This document shows, piece after piece, positions 1 to 8,020 of a DNA stretch of 39,921 bases. A program made the translations under genes and the position numbers. The DNA is taken from assembly GCA_016872495.1 (NCBI GenBank), contig VGZT01000019.1:1-39921 (forward strand). The letters run 5' to 3'. The notes beneath the pieces are model-generated. The model did no database searches and was not told the origin of the DNA. It saw only the letters and a program-made list of their open reading frames with translations. How positions within the stretch are numbered: position 1 is the stretch's first letter; the number at the start of each line of letters is the position of its first letter. This DNA comes from SAR202 cluster bacterium. GTDB lineage: Bacteria > Chloroflexota > Dehalococcoidia > Lucifugimonadales > Lucifugimonadaceae.

Positions 1-806
1 GCCGCTCTCCCGCGTACTTGACGGCCGCATCGTACGCGCCGCGCGCCAGGCCGACGCACTGAGCTGCGATCGAGACCCTCGATGAGGAGAGGATGCTGAG
101 GGCTATGGAGTAGCCGCGGCCCTCCTCACCCAGCCTGTTCCGTACCGGGATCCGGCAGTCCTGGAACGACAGCTCGGCGGTCGCCGAGCCCTTCATCCCC
201 ATCTTCCCTGTCAGGTGGTTGATGGCGAACCCCGGAGTGTTGCGTTCAACTACCACCGCGTTGATTCCGCGATGGCCCTTGCTGCGATCGCTGTTCACAA
301 ACACCACAAAGACGTCAGCCACGTCGCCATTGGTGATGAACGTCTTGGTCCCGTTCAAGACGTAGGCGTCGCCGTCGACGGTCGCGGTGGTCGTCAGCGC
401 CAGGGCGTCGCTGCCCGACCCCGGTTCCGAGAGGGCAAAGGCCGCGATCTTGCCTCCGGTCGCAAGCTGCGGGATCCATTGCTTGAGCTGCTTCTCATTC
501 CCGAACCGGGCGATGGTCGCGGTGCCCAGCGAAACGTGCGTGACAAACACGGTGCTGGTCGACCCGCAGGCGGCCGCGATCTCCTCGATCACCGCCGAAA
601 GGTCCACATAGCCGCCGCCCGCGCCCCCGTACGCTTCCGGCACAGTGAGGCCGAGCAAGCCCAGCTTCGCAAGTCCGCGAAACTGCTCCTCGGGGAAGGT
701 CTCAGCAGCGTCAACTTCGGCGGCACGCGGCTCAAGCTCTCGAGCAGCAAACTCCCTGGCCGTCGCCTTCAGCAGTTCATGTTGTTCGGAAAGGGCATCC
801 TGCATA
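1..806 (-). CDS. Acyl-CoA dehydrogenase (partial, C-terminus beyond window)
   Basis: FAD-dependent acyl-CoA dehydrogenase, oxidising an acyl-CoA to the trans-2-enoyl-CoA and passing electrons to ETF. I translated the minus strand directly: about 268 residues are present, starting MQDALSEQHELLKATAREFA, and the frame is open to base 1. Family landmarks in order are the helical N-terminal domain, the GGAGGGYVDL turn near residue 60, the FALSEPGSGSDA flavin/substrate motif near residue 135, FITNG near residue 165, GMKGSATAELSF near residue 215, and SSRVSIAAQCVG in the C-terminal helical domain. The missing part would carry the catalytic Glu region. The ATG at 806 is chosen from the usual family N-terminus; an in-frame GTG at 818 is possible, and no good Shine-Dalgarno sequence decides between them. 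It is divergent from ruvC. Substrate chain length cannot be told. Confidence 0.93.
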
Positions 807-879
807 AGGCTGACCACTGTATCAATAACGCGTTGACCCTGCGCGATGGGGAAGCCGATAATCCGGCGGGGTGATGCGT

Positions 880-1374
880 ATGAGGATCATAGGCGTAGAC
901 CCCGGGCTCAACCGTACAGGCTACGCCGTGATCGAAGACCGCGGCGGACGCTGGGTCGCCGTCGAGGGTGGGATCGCCCGGACCGACCCCGAGGAGTCCC
1001 TGGAGCTACGAGTCCTTGCAATCTACCGCGATATCCGCGAGGTGCTCGAGGAGCTCCGACCGGAGGCGATGGCGCTCGAAGAACTGCACAGCAACTACGA
1101 ATTTCCGCGCACGGCCATCCTGATGGGGCACGCCCGTGGGGCAGTTTGCCTGGCAGCCGCGGAGTTCGGGATCACGGTCACCGGTTACGCCCCATCCAGG
1201 GTCAAGAACGCCGTGACCGGCTCGGGTGGCGCCAGCAAGGAGCAGGTCCAGCGGGCAGTTGTCACGCAACTCGGGCTGGCCAGCCCGCCAAAGCCGTTGG
1301 ACGTCACCGACGCCTTCGCCCTGGCGGTGTGCCACGCCATGGTGGCCAGAAGTCCGGTGGCGCGCGTTAAATGA
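880..1374 (+). CDS. ruvC: Holliday junction resolvase RuvC
   Basis: Endonuclease that cuts four-way Holliday junctions symmetrically during recombinational repair, acting with RuvAB. The protein is 164 residues, the normal size. The RNase H-like fold is recognisable: first strand MRIIGVDPGLNRTGYAVIED with the catalytic Asp at residue 7, the acidic pair in ALEELHSNYEF near residue 67, and the C-terminal motif DVTDAFALAVCH carrying the last two catalytic Asp residues. The junction-binding loop YAPSRVKNAVTGSGGASKEQV is present. In-frame GTG (871) and ATG (874) codons lie just upstream. I prefer the ATG at 880 because GGCGGGG lies about 8 nt before it and the protein then begins as RuvC usually does. 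First gene of a ruvCAB operon; ruvA begins 28 bp downstream. Confidence 0.96.
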   Translation: MRIIGVDPGLNRTGYAVIEDRGGRWVAVEGGIARTDPEESLELRVLAIYRDIREVLEELRPEAMALEELHSNYEFPRTAILMGHARGAVCLAAAEFGITVTGYAPSRVKNAVTGSGGASKEQVQRAVVTQLGLASPPKPLDVTDAFALAVCHAMVARSPVARVK

Positions 1375-1402
1375 ACATGGCAACTCAAAAGGGCCGGTGG
1401 AT

Positions 1403-2053
1403 GTGATCAGCTATCTAAAGGGGGCCATACGGGGGCTCGCCGAAGGCGCGGGATCGGTCATGGTGATCACGCGCGGCGGGATCGGCTACCAGGTCATGCT
1501 CCCGGTGATCGTCTGGAAAGCCATCAAGGACGCAAACGTCAACGACGGTGACGAGATCGAGTTCGAAATCTACTACCACGTGACCGATCGCCAGCCCAAG
1601 CCGGTGTTGGTCGGTTTTCGTACGGCGGCAGAAAAGGGTTTCTTCGAGCAGTTGATCGAGGTGGAGGGCATCGGACCGAATAAGGCTGCAGCCGCACTGG
1701 TACTGCCGGTCCAGACGATCGCCTCTGCAATCGAGCGGGAAGACCTGAGCACGCTGAGACGTCTGCCGGGGATCGGCGACCGCGCCGCGCAGAAAATGGT
1801 TGCCACGCTGCGGGGCAAGGTGGCCCAGTGGGCCATCGGTACTATCGAATCTTCCAGCGGACGCCAGGCGACCGAACCGGCCCTGGCTCTGAACGCCAGG
1901 GAGCAGGCGATCTCGGCGCTGATCAACCTGGGCCACAAGCCGACTGAGGCCCGCAATACGGTCGACGACGCCCTTGGACGTCGCCCCGAACTGGCCGACG
2001 ATCCTCAGGAACTAATGCGTGAGATTTTCCGGTCCCTGGCCAAGGCGAGTTGA
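1403..2053 (+). CDS. ruvA: Holliday junction branch migration protein RuvA
   Basis: DNA-binding subunit that clamps the Holliday junction and loads the RuvB motor. It is 216 residues from a GTG start. The N-terminal OB-fold domain (VISYLKGAIRGL through about residue 65) is followed by two helix-hairpin-helix motifs, IEVEGIGPNKAAAALV near residue 80 and LPGIGDRAAQKMVATLRGKV near residue 115. A flexible linker then leads to the C-terminal RuvB-contacting domain (AISALINLGHKPTEARNTVDDAL). The frame is open further upstream into ruvC, but the GTG at 1403 gives the canonical RuvA N-terminus and has AAGGG/GGTGG ribosome-binding sequence just before it. Middle gene of ruvCAB; 41 bp separate it from ruvB. 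Confidence 0.96.
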   Translation: MISYLKGAIRGLAEGAGSVMVITRGGIGYQVMLPVIVWKAIKDANVNDGDEIEFEIYYHVTDRQPKPVLVGFRTAAEKGFFEQLIEVEGIGPNKAAAALVLPVQTIASAIEREDLSTLRRLPGIGDRAAQKMVATLRGKVAQWAIGTIESSSGRQATEPALALNAREQAISALINLGHKPTEARNTVDDALGRRPELADDPQELMREIFRSLAKAS

Positions 2054-2094
2054 CCACCTCGGTGGGGCAGCAAGCCTGAGCGCGGGAGGGTCTT

Positions 2095-3204
2095 TTGGCG
2101 CGTAAGCGGGTGGTCAAGGGCGACAGCGAGGCAGCCGGCCCCGGACCGACGCCGCCGATGGCCTTGCCCGGTGGCGCAGTGTCATCGTCCACGGTCGACC
2201 TCAACTCCGAGGATTCGTACCTGCGCGCGCTTCGGCCCAGGAACTTCGGCGAATACGTCGGCCAGATGAACGTGATCTCCAGCCTCAAGGTCGCCGTCGA
2301 AGCCGCCCGCAGGCGCGCAGAGGCGGTCGACCACGTGCTCTTCCACGGCCCGCCCGGGCTTGGCAAGACCACGCTCGCGCACATCATTGCCCGCGAGATG
2401 AGCGTCAAGCTGACCCACACTTCGGGTCCGGCCCTCGAGAGACCGGTCGACATGGTCGGGCTGCTCTCTAATCTCGAGGCCGGCGAGGTGCTGTTCATCG
2501 ACGAGATCCACCGGCTCTCCCACGCGGTGGAGGAGTACCTCTACTCGGCGATGGAAGACTTCATGGTCGACTTCGTCACTGGCAAGGGCGCGTATTCGCG
2601 CACCCTGTCCTTCCCGCTCAAACACTTCACGCTGGTCGGCGCAACCACCCGGGCCGGGATGCTTAGCGCTCCGCTCCGGGACCGGTTCGGGATGGTCTAT
2701 CACCTCGACTACTACTCGCCGGAAGACCTGGCGCGGGTCGTCAAGCGTTCCGCCCAGATCCTCAAGGTCACGATCGACGGCGAAGCGGCCGAAGAGGTCG
2801 CCCGCCGATCGCGGGGGGTGCCCCGCATCGCGAACCGGCTCTTGCGCCGCGTGCGCGACTACGCCGAGGTCCATGCCGACGGGGCGGCGTCGCTCGCGAT
2901 CGCACGGAAGGCGCTCGACACCGAAGGCGTCGACGAACTTGGCCTTGACCGACTCGACCGGCTGTACCTGTCGACGCTGGCAAACCAGTATCGGGGCGGT
3001 CCCGCTGGCATCGAAGCGATCGCGGCGACTGTGAACGAAGATTCACAGACGCTCGTCGACGTCGTGGAGCCGTTCCTCTTGAAGATCGGCTTCATCATCC
3101 GGACACCCGGAGGTCGCCGTGCCACCCCCGAAGGCCTGGCGCATATCGGCGCCCGAAACATCGACCTGGCCGGAGACCGCCAGCAGGGCAGCCTTGGACT
3201 GTAG
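2095..3204 (+). CDS. ruvB: Holliday junction DNA helicase RuvB
   Basis: AAA+ ATPase ring that drives branch migration. The protein is 369 residues. Walker A GPPGLGKT is at 85-92, Walker B FIDEIH at 134-139, sensor-1 region GATTRAG at 182-188, the arginine-finger region PLRDRFG at 193-199, and a C-terminal winged helix ends with FIIRTPGGRRATPEG. The start is TTG with GGAGGG 4 bases upstream. The first ~35 residues are a low-complexity Gly/Pro extension longer than in most RuvB proteins. An internal start cannot be excluded, but the ribosome-binding site supports the TTG. The stop codon abuts the stop of the convergent ABC exporter gene in a TAGCTA hexamer, leaving no room for a dedicated terminator. 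Confidence 0.96.
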   Translation: MARKRVVKGDSEAAGPGPTPPMALPGGAVSSSTVDLNSEDSYLRALRPRNFGEYVGQMNVISSLKVAVEAARRRAEAVDHVLFHGPPGLGKTTLAHIIAREMSVKLTHTSGPALERPVDMVGLLSNLEAGEVLFIDEIHRLSHAVEEYLYSAMEDFMVDFVTGKGAYSRTLSFPLKHFTLVGATTRAGMLSAPLRDRFGMVYHLDYYSPEDLARVVKRSAQILKVTIDGEAAEEVARRSRGVPRIANRLLRRVRDYAEVHADGAASLAIARKALDTEGVDELGLDRLDRLYLSTLANQYRGGPAGIEAIAATVNEDSQTLVDVVEPFLLKIGFIIRTPGGRRATPEGLAHIGARNIDLAGDRQQGSLGL

Positions 3205-5103
3205 CTAGGGCCTGACCCCTGCCAGCGAGGCGCGTCGCGTTGCGTCCGCCGCAAGGTCATCAAACGACGCGTAGTTCAACGTCCAGAGCTGAGCGTAGAG
3301 CCCGCCCCGCTCGACCAGCTCGTCGTGCGTGCCTTCCTCTTCCAGCTGGCCCTTGTTGATCACGATGATCTTGTGCGCGTTGCGGATCGTCGACAGCCGG
3401 TGCGCGATCACCAGGGCGGTCCTCCCCTGCAGTAGCCTTGCCAGGGCCTTCTGGATCACCAGCTCCGTATAGCTGTCGATGTTTGCGGTCGCTTCGTCAA
3501 GGATGAGGATGCGAGGGTCGGCCACGAGCGCGCGCGCGAAGCTCAACAGCTGGCGCTGCCCTACCGACAGGTTCGACCCGCGCTGCTCCAGCACGGTGTC
3601 GTATCCGCTGGGCAGCTTCAGGATGAAGTCATGTGCGCCGATGTCCAGACAGGCGCGGATCACGTCCTCGCGGGTGGCCGATCCCGTGTTGTACTTGACG
3701 TTGTCGTGCACCGACGCAGAGAACAGGAATGGTTCCTGGAGGACCATCCCCATGATCCTGCCAAGCGACTCCTGCTTCAGGTCGCGCACGTCCTGGCCGT
3801 CGACCAGCACCCGCCCGTCCTGCACGTCGTAAAAGCGGTGGGTCAGCGACATGATGCTGGTCTTCCCGGAACCCGTCGGGCCGACGATCGCGACCGTCTG
3901 ACCGGGAGACGCCCGGAACCTGATCCCGCGCAGTACCGGCCGGGTCGGGTCGTATCCGAAGGTAACGTCCTGGAACTCGACCGAGCCCTGGATCTTTTCC
4001 TTCGCAACCTCGACTGCACCATCCCTGTCCTTGACCTCCAGTGGCAGGTCAAGTACTTCGAAGATCCGGTGCCCGGCCGCCATGGCACGCTGCAGCACCG
4101 TGTACTGGGCGACGAGCGTACGGATCGGCTCGAAGAACCGCTGGACGTAGAGGAGGAACGCGACGATCGTGCCAATTGCCAGCGAACCATCCAACACGAA
4201 GGCGCCGCCCGCCACGATCACGACCGCCAGTGCGCCACCGGTGAGGATGTCCACGGTCGGCGTCAAGTACGCGCCGAGGCGGGCGCCGTCGGCGTTCACG
4301 TCGTACAGCGTGTCAACCTTGCCGGAGTAGTTCCCGTAATTGTGGGCTTGCCGGTTCATGGCCTGGATCACGCGCGTGCCACTGACGTTCTGGTCGAGAT
4401 AAGAGTGCGTGATCGAGGACTGCTTCCGAATCCTGAGGAAGGCCCGACGCGCAAAGGGCTGCCAGACGATCCTGAGCAGGAACAGGAGAGGCACGACAGC
4501 CATCGCCATCAGCGCCAGCCGCCAGTCGAGGATCAACAGAACGATCACGATTCCGACCAGGGTGACAAGATCGCCCAGGGCGTTGACGGTGGTCTCCATC
4601 ATCTCCTGCAGGGCGCCAACGTCACTGAACATGCGGGACATGATTCGACCGATCGGGGTCCGATCGGTGAACGCGAGTCCTACCTTCTGGATGTGGCGGA
4701 ACATCGCGTCGCGAACGTCGTTGATCACCGGCTGGGCGATACGCTCGATCAGGACTTCCTGGAAATAGCCGGCAACCCAGTGCACCAGCGCAGCGCCCAC
4801 CAGGGCGATGCCGACGATCGTCAGCGCCTGCTTGTTCCCCTGGCCGACGATTGCGCCATCGATCGCAAACTTCACCAGCACCGGGATCGAGAGGTTCGCC
4901 AGGCTGAACGCCAGGACTGCCAGGACGGCGTAGAAGATCCGGCGGCGGTATGGCCGCATGAACACCAGGAAGCGCGTGACGACCTCGCGGTCATAGGACT
5001 TCCCGAACAGCTCTTCGTCGTCGTCCCGCAGTACCGAGATCAAAGGATCCGGCTTCCCAGGGGGAGTCGACGGCATGGTCCTGGCCTCGGATCGCCGGTT
5101 CAT
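3205..5103 (-). CDS. ABC exporter half-transporter, catalytically competent subunit
   Basis: Type IV (MDR/lipid-type) ABC exporter half: a six-helix transmembrane domain (residues ~55-340) fused to a nucleotide-binding domain. The protein is 632 residues. The NBD has Walker A GPTGSGKTS, a non-canonical signature LSVGQRQLL, Walker B ILILDEATANID with the catalytic Glu intact, and H-loop IAHRLST. Its ATG overlaps the stop of the upstream exporter gene by 4 bp (ATGA), so the two are translationally coupled and should form a heterodimer. The pairing of motifs matches the TM287/288 class: this subunit supplies the Walker B Glu, the partner supplies LSGGQ for the hydrolysing site. Substrate is unknown; drugs or lipids are typical. 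Convergent with ruvB, with zero spacing. Confidence 0.93.
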   Translation of the reverse strand: MNRRSEARTMPSTPPGKPDPLISVLRDDDEELFGKSYDREVVTRFLVFMRPYRRRIFYAVLAVLAFSLANLSIPVLVKFAIDGAIVGQGNKQALTIVGIALVGAALVHWVAGYFQEVLIERIAQPVINDVRDAMFRHIQKVGLAFTDRTPIGRIMSRMFSDVGALQEMMETTVNALGDLVTLVGIVIVLLILDWRLALMAMAVVPLLFLLRIVWQPFARRAFLRIRKQSSITHSYLDQNVSGTRVIQAMNRQAHNYGNYSGKVDTLYDVNADGARLGAYLTPTVDILTGGALAVVIVAGGAFVLDGSLAIGTIVAFLLYVQRFFEPIRTLVAQYTVLQRAMAAGHRIFEVLDLPLEVKDRDGAVEVAKEKIQGSVEFQDVTFGYDPTRPVLRGIRFRASPGQTVAIVGPTGSGKTSIMSLTHRFYDVQDGRVLVDGQDVRDLKQESLGRIMGMVLQEPFLFSASVHDNVKYNTGSATREDVIRACLDIGAHDFILKLPSGYDTVLEQRGSNLSVGQRQLLSFARALVADPRILILDEATANIDSYTELVIQKALARLLQGRTALVIAHRLSTIRNAHKIIVINKGQLEEEGTHDELVERGGLYAQLWTLNYASFDDLAADATRRASLAGVRP

Positions 5104-6944
5104 CGTCTGCCGTCCGTGGCAACCCGGACCGACACCGGCTGCGGGCCGGCGACGTCCCCGGGGCGCCTCTGCAGCTCGTAGAGCTCGCGATAACGACCGC
5201 CCAGTCGGATTAGCTCGGGGTGCGTTCCTCGCTCCACGACCTTGCCGTGGTCAAGCACCAGGATCTCGTCCACGTGCTGAAGCGAACTGAGGCGATGGGC
5301 GACGATGATGCTCGTGTGGCCCTTCGCGGCCGCCTCAAGGCCCTCGCGGATGCGCTTCTCGGTGCCCGCGTCGACGCTTGAGGTCGAATCGTCAAAGATC
5401 ATGATCGGCGGGTTAAGGAGCACGACCCGGGCGATCGAGACACGCTGGCGCTGGCCGCCGGAGAGGGCCACTCCGCGCTCACCGACCTCGGTGTTGTAGC
5501 CGGCAGGCAGCGACGCCACGAACTCGTGGATCTGGGCGATCCGCGCGGCGGCCTCGATCCGCTCGATCGCCGCGCGCGGGTCGCCGTAAGCGATGTTTTC
5601 GCCGATCGTGCCGTCGAACAGGAACGGGTCCTGCATCACGAGGCCGACCTTCTGCCGGAGCGAGGCATGGGTTACCTCGCGGATGTCCTGCCCGTCGATC
5701 GTGATCCTTCCCGCATCGACATCGTAGAAGCGCGGGACAAGCAAGGTGATGGTCGATTTGCCGCTCCCCGGAGAGCCGACGATCCCGATCGAGTGGTCGG
5801 GGCTCGCCTCGAAGGAAATGTCGTCGAGCACCGGGGTCGTTCCGTACATGAATGAGACGTTCTCGAACCGCACCACGCCCCTGGTCGTGGCGATGGGGCC
5901 AGCCCCGGGCCGGTCGCGCACCGCGATCGGCTCGTCCAGCACCTCAAACACCCTTCTTCCGGCGGAAGAGGCGCGAGCAACGCCGTTGACCAGCATGGGG
6001 ATCTGGCGGATCGGGGACTGCAGGAGAGCCATGTAGAAGAGGAACTGGCTCAACTCGCCGACGGTCATCGTGCCTTCGAGCACGCGATTACCGCCGAACC
6101 AGATGATGAACGCCCAGGCCAGCAGGAACGCGAACCCCATGAGGCTGCCGTTGTGGGAGGAGATGCGCGCGGCCTTCAGCCGGAGAGCCAGCTGCTCGTT
6201 GCCAGGCTTTCTGAACTTGGTCTGTTCAAAGTCCTGGCCGGAGAAGGCACGGACAACCCGAACGCCGGCCAGGTTCTCCTGCATCACCGTGGTCAGTTCG
6301 CCCATGACGCGTTGGACGTCATTCCAGATTCGCCGCAGGTGAAGCTGGAGGATCGAACTGCGCACGGCGATGAACGGCACGAAGATCAGGCTCAGCAGCG
6401 CCAGCTGCCAGTTGAGCATCAACATGAGCACCGCGCTGGCCAGAATAAGGATCGAGATGTTGATCAGCCGGATGAGCGCAGTCTGCACGAACATGCGCAT
6501 GCCTTCGACGTCGGTGATCCCGCGCGACATCAGGTTGCCGGTGTGAATCTTGTCGTGGAACTCGTAGCTCAACGTCTGCAGCTTGTCGAAGTACTGGAGA
6601 CGCAAGAGCGCCGCGAGCTTCTGCCCCAGCGTCTCACCGAGGTAGCCCTGTCCGAACGCGAACGTCCCTCGCAGCAGGCTGATGACAATCACCAGGATCG
6701 CGGTGGTAAGCAGGACCGACCTGATATGGGCCGGATCCGCGCCCGGGTCCTGCGCCAGGCGTATGGCGTCGTCGATGCCGACGCCCAATACGCGCGGGAG
6801 CCACAGGAAGAAGGTAGAACTCAGCAGAACAGCCAGAACTGCCAGTGAGAAATGCCATCGGAAAGCGAACGTCATCTTGCACAGACGCCAGATGACACCG
6901 ATGGTGCGAGAGTCCAGCTCGCGGTCGGCTGCGGGAGTCACCAC
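5100..6944 (-). CDS. ABC exporter half-transporter, degenerate-site subunit
   Basis: First gene of the exporter pair, 614 residues from a GTG start. A six-helix transmembrane domain occupies residues ~25-320 and an NBD follows. The NBD has Walker A GSPGSGKST, a canonical signature LSGGQRQRV and H-loop VAHRLSS. Its Walker B reads IMIFDDSTSSVD, with Asp in place of the catalytic Glu. In heterodimeric exporters this substitution marks the degenerate ATP site, which binds ATP but turns it over poorly. The partner's signature (LSVGQ) completes that same degenerate site, so the asymmetry is coherent rather than a sequencing artefact. A 13-bp palindrome (7066-7078) lies about 120 bp upstream and could be an operator. 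Substrate unknown. Confidence 0.93.
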   Translation of the reverse strand: MVTPAADRELDSRTIGVIWRLCKMTFAFRWHFSLAVLAVLLSSTFFLWLPRVLGVGIDDAIRLAQDPGADPAHIRSVLLTTAILVIVISLLRGTFAFGQGYLGETLGQKLAALLRLQYFDKLQTLSYEFHDKIHTGNLMSRGITDVEGMRMFVQTALIRLINISILILASAVLMLMLNWQLALLSLIFVPFIAVRSSILQLHLRRIWNDVQRVMGELTTVMQENLAGVRVVRAFSGQDFEQTKFRKPGNEQLALRLKAARISSHNGSLMGFAFLLAWAFIIWFGGNRVLEGTMTVGELSQFLFYMALLQSPIRQIPMLVNGVARASSAGRRVFEVLDEPIAVRDRPGAGPIATTRGVVRFENVSFMYGTTPVLDDISFEASPDHSIGIVGSPGSGKSTITLLVPRFYDVDAGRITIDGQDIREVTHASLRQKVGLVMQDPFLFDGTIGENIAYGDPRAAIERIEAAARIAQIHEFVASLPAGYNTEVGERGVALSGGQRQRVSIARVVLLNPPIMIFDDSTSSVDAGTEKRIREGLEAAAKGHTSIIVAHRLSSLQHVDEILVLDHGKVVERGTHPELIRLGGRYRELYELQRRPGDVAGPQPVSVRVATDGRR

Positions 6945-7065
6945 GGTCTGACCCGCTTTCGGGGCAGAAATCGCGGTCTTAGTAGAGCTCGTTTCGGTAC
7001 CTCTAGGGCACTGTATCGAACGTCGCTGGACGCCGGTCAGCAGTGCCCGATGACGACCACCCAGT

Positions 7066-7078
7066 ATACCTCCGGTAT
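7066..7078. promoter_or_regulatory. Short palindrome upstream of ABC exporter operon
   Basis: ATACC-TCC-GGTAT, a perfect 5-bp inverted repeat with a 3-bp spacer, sits ~120 bp upstream of the exporter start and 13 bp upstream (in coordinates, on the other side of the stop) of the end of the gene at 7092-7619. It could be a repressor site for the exporter genes. No convincing -35/-10 pair was found between it and 6944. A palindrome this short can occur by chance. Confidence 0.2.
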
Positions 7079-7091
7079 CTGGATGGGTGAG

Positions 7092-7619
7092 CTATCGGGC
7101 GTGAACGGTGGTGGGCCTGGTCTCCGGATGCCCCCGGTGGAGCCTGGTCGTGATCCGCGGGAACCGGCTCCCGTCGACGGGCAGGTAGACGACGGTGTCC
7201 GGACGCCAGCCAGATTCCGCGCCAGGCGGAGAGTCGACCGCAAAGACTACAGGCACGGGGTGAGAGCGCACGGGTTCGGCCCAGCAGAGCAGCGTTTCCG
7301 CGCAGCTCGCGCAGAGCCGGTCCCGATCGGCGGAGAACAGCAGGTCCGAGTGTTCGACCATGAGGACACGGCGGGTCGCATGCTCGGCAGCGAGCGCAGC
7401 GGCAAGCGCCTTCCTCACCTCGCATGGATGTATCGGGCTCGGTCTTTCGAGGTCCACACTGGTGAAGGTCGTACCGGCCGCTCTTGCAACATTACCGGCC
7501 ACCAGGCCGCGCTCTGCAGGATCTCCGCCCACGACCAGGTATGTGCGGGCAAGCGTACGAGACGTATCCGGAAATGCCGGTCTTACGTGAACAGCGCGTA
7601 CCTGGATCGGCCTGGACAT
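7092..7619 (-). CDS. Unknown protein resembling a degenerate AAA+ domain
   Basis: About 175 residues; family not recognised with certainty. The architecture follows an AAA+ core. A strand-turn-helix TYLVVGGDPAERGLVAGNVA stands where a Walker A would be but lacks GKT. Next comes AAGTTFTSVDLERPS, then a Walker-B-like strand RRVLMVEHSDLLFSADRDR with EH where DE is expected, then a sensor-like strand VPVVFAVDSPPG, and DTVVYLPVDGSRFPRI. If the resemblance is real, the protein has lost nucleotide binding. The ATG at 7619 is preferred, with CAGGG upstream; an in-frame GTG at 7652 is possible. Its 3' end lies 148 bp from the ABC exporter start. The overlapping plus-strand frame gives an arginine-rich, low-complexity product and looks like a shadow. 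Confidence that it is a gene is fair; the AAA+ reading is tentative. Confidence 0.55.
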   Translation of the reverse strand: MSRPIQVRAVHVRPAFPDTSRTLARTYLVVGGDPAERGLVAGNVARAAGTTFTSVDLERPSPIHPCEVRKALAAALAAEHATRRVLMVEHSDLLFSADRDRLCASCAETLLCWAEPVRSHPVPVVFAVDSPPGAESGWRPDTVVYLPVDGSRFPRITTRLHRGHPETRPTTVHAR

Positions 7620-7739
7620 TATTGTGTCGCCCTGAAAAACACGCGGGACCACTCGCCGCGCTGACGTTCGGGAATCTTAGGCGCTTGCCTTCCGATTGAG
7701 CTAGCTGTTTTGGCCGCCGATTAACGACATTTGGATCAG

Positions 7740-8000
7740 TCATGGGCGGGCGACCTGGAAAAGATCGGGGCCACGGCGGCCCCTCCTCCCCACGAGCGCC
7801 TGAAACCCAGGCAGCCCCGCGTGCGGAAAGTGTGAGGAGTCCGCTGCCGCGTGCGCGGCTCGTGAAGGGATGGCGACTCGCTGAATGAAACGAGGACCCT
7901 GTCCTCGCCCGGGCCGATCGCGTTCGGCCGAACATGTGAAAACCCGGGCGCACGACGCGGTGAGGCATGCCTGGGGGCCGTCTTGAAAAACGGCGGGCGG
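7740..8000 (+). ncRNA. Candidate structured RNA in a 400-bp gene-free region
   Basis: The 7620-8020 gap has no convincing coding frame but carries many perfect stems. They are GGGGCC/GGCCCC (7767-7772/7778-7783), CACGAGC/GCTCGTG (7791-7797/7858-7864), GCCTG/CAGGC (7798-7802/7808-7812), GCGGA/TCCGC (7823-7827/7840-7844), GAGGA/TCCTC (7892-7896/7902-7906), CGCCCGGG/CCCGGGCG (7906-7913/7943-7950) enclosing CCGA/TCGG, and GCCGT/ACGGC (7977-7981/7990-7994). The second stem encloses the third and fourth like a multibranch junction. Predicted loops on the plus strand are A-rich (AAACC, GTGAAAA, CTTGAAAA), which favours that strand. It does not show the conserved blocks of RNase P RNA, tmRNA, SRP RNA or common riboswitches. 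No promoter was identified. High GC content inflates chance pairing. Confidence 0.35.
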
Positions 8001-8020
8001 AGTGGGCGGACCGCGCCTGG

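Noticed and set aside
3202-3207. TAGCTA at the ruvB/ABC junction as a regulatory site
   Set aside because: It is simply two convergent stop codons abutting; no stem or T-run accompanies it.
6852-7664. 270-residue plus-strand frame over the AAA-like gene
   Set aside because: Its product is arginine/glycine-rich with no recognisable motifs and lies antisense to a better frame on the minus strand; treated as a high-GC shadow.
7740-8000. RNase P RNA or tmRNA as identity of the structured region
   Set aside because: The conserved GAGGAAAGTCCGGGC and ACAGAACCCGGC blocks of RNase P RNA are absent, and no tRNA-like end or tag-reading frame for tmRNA is present.
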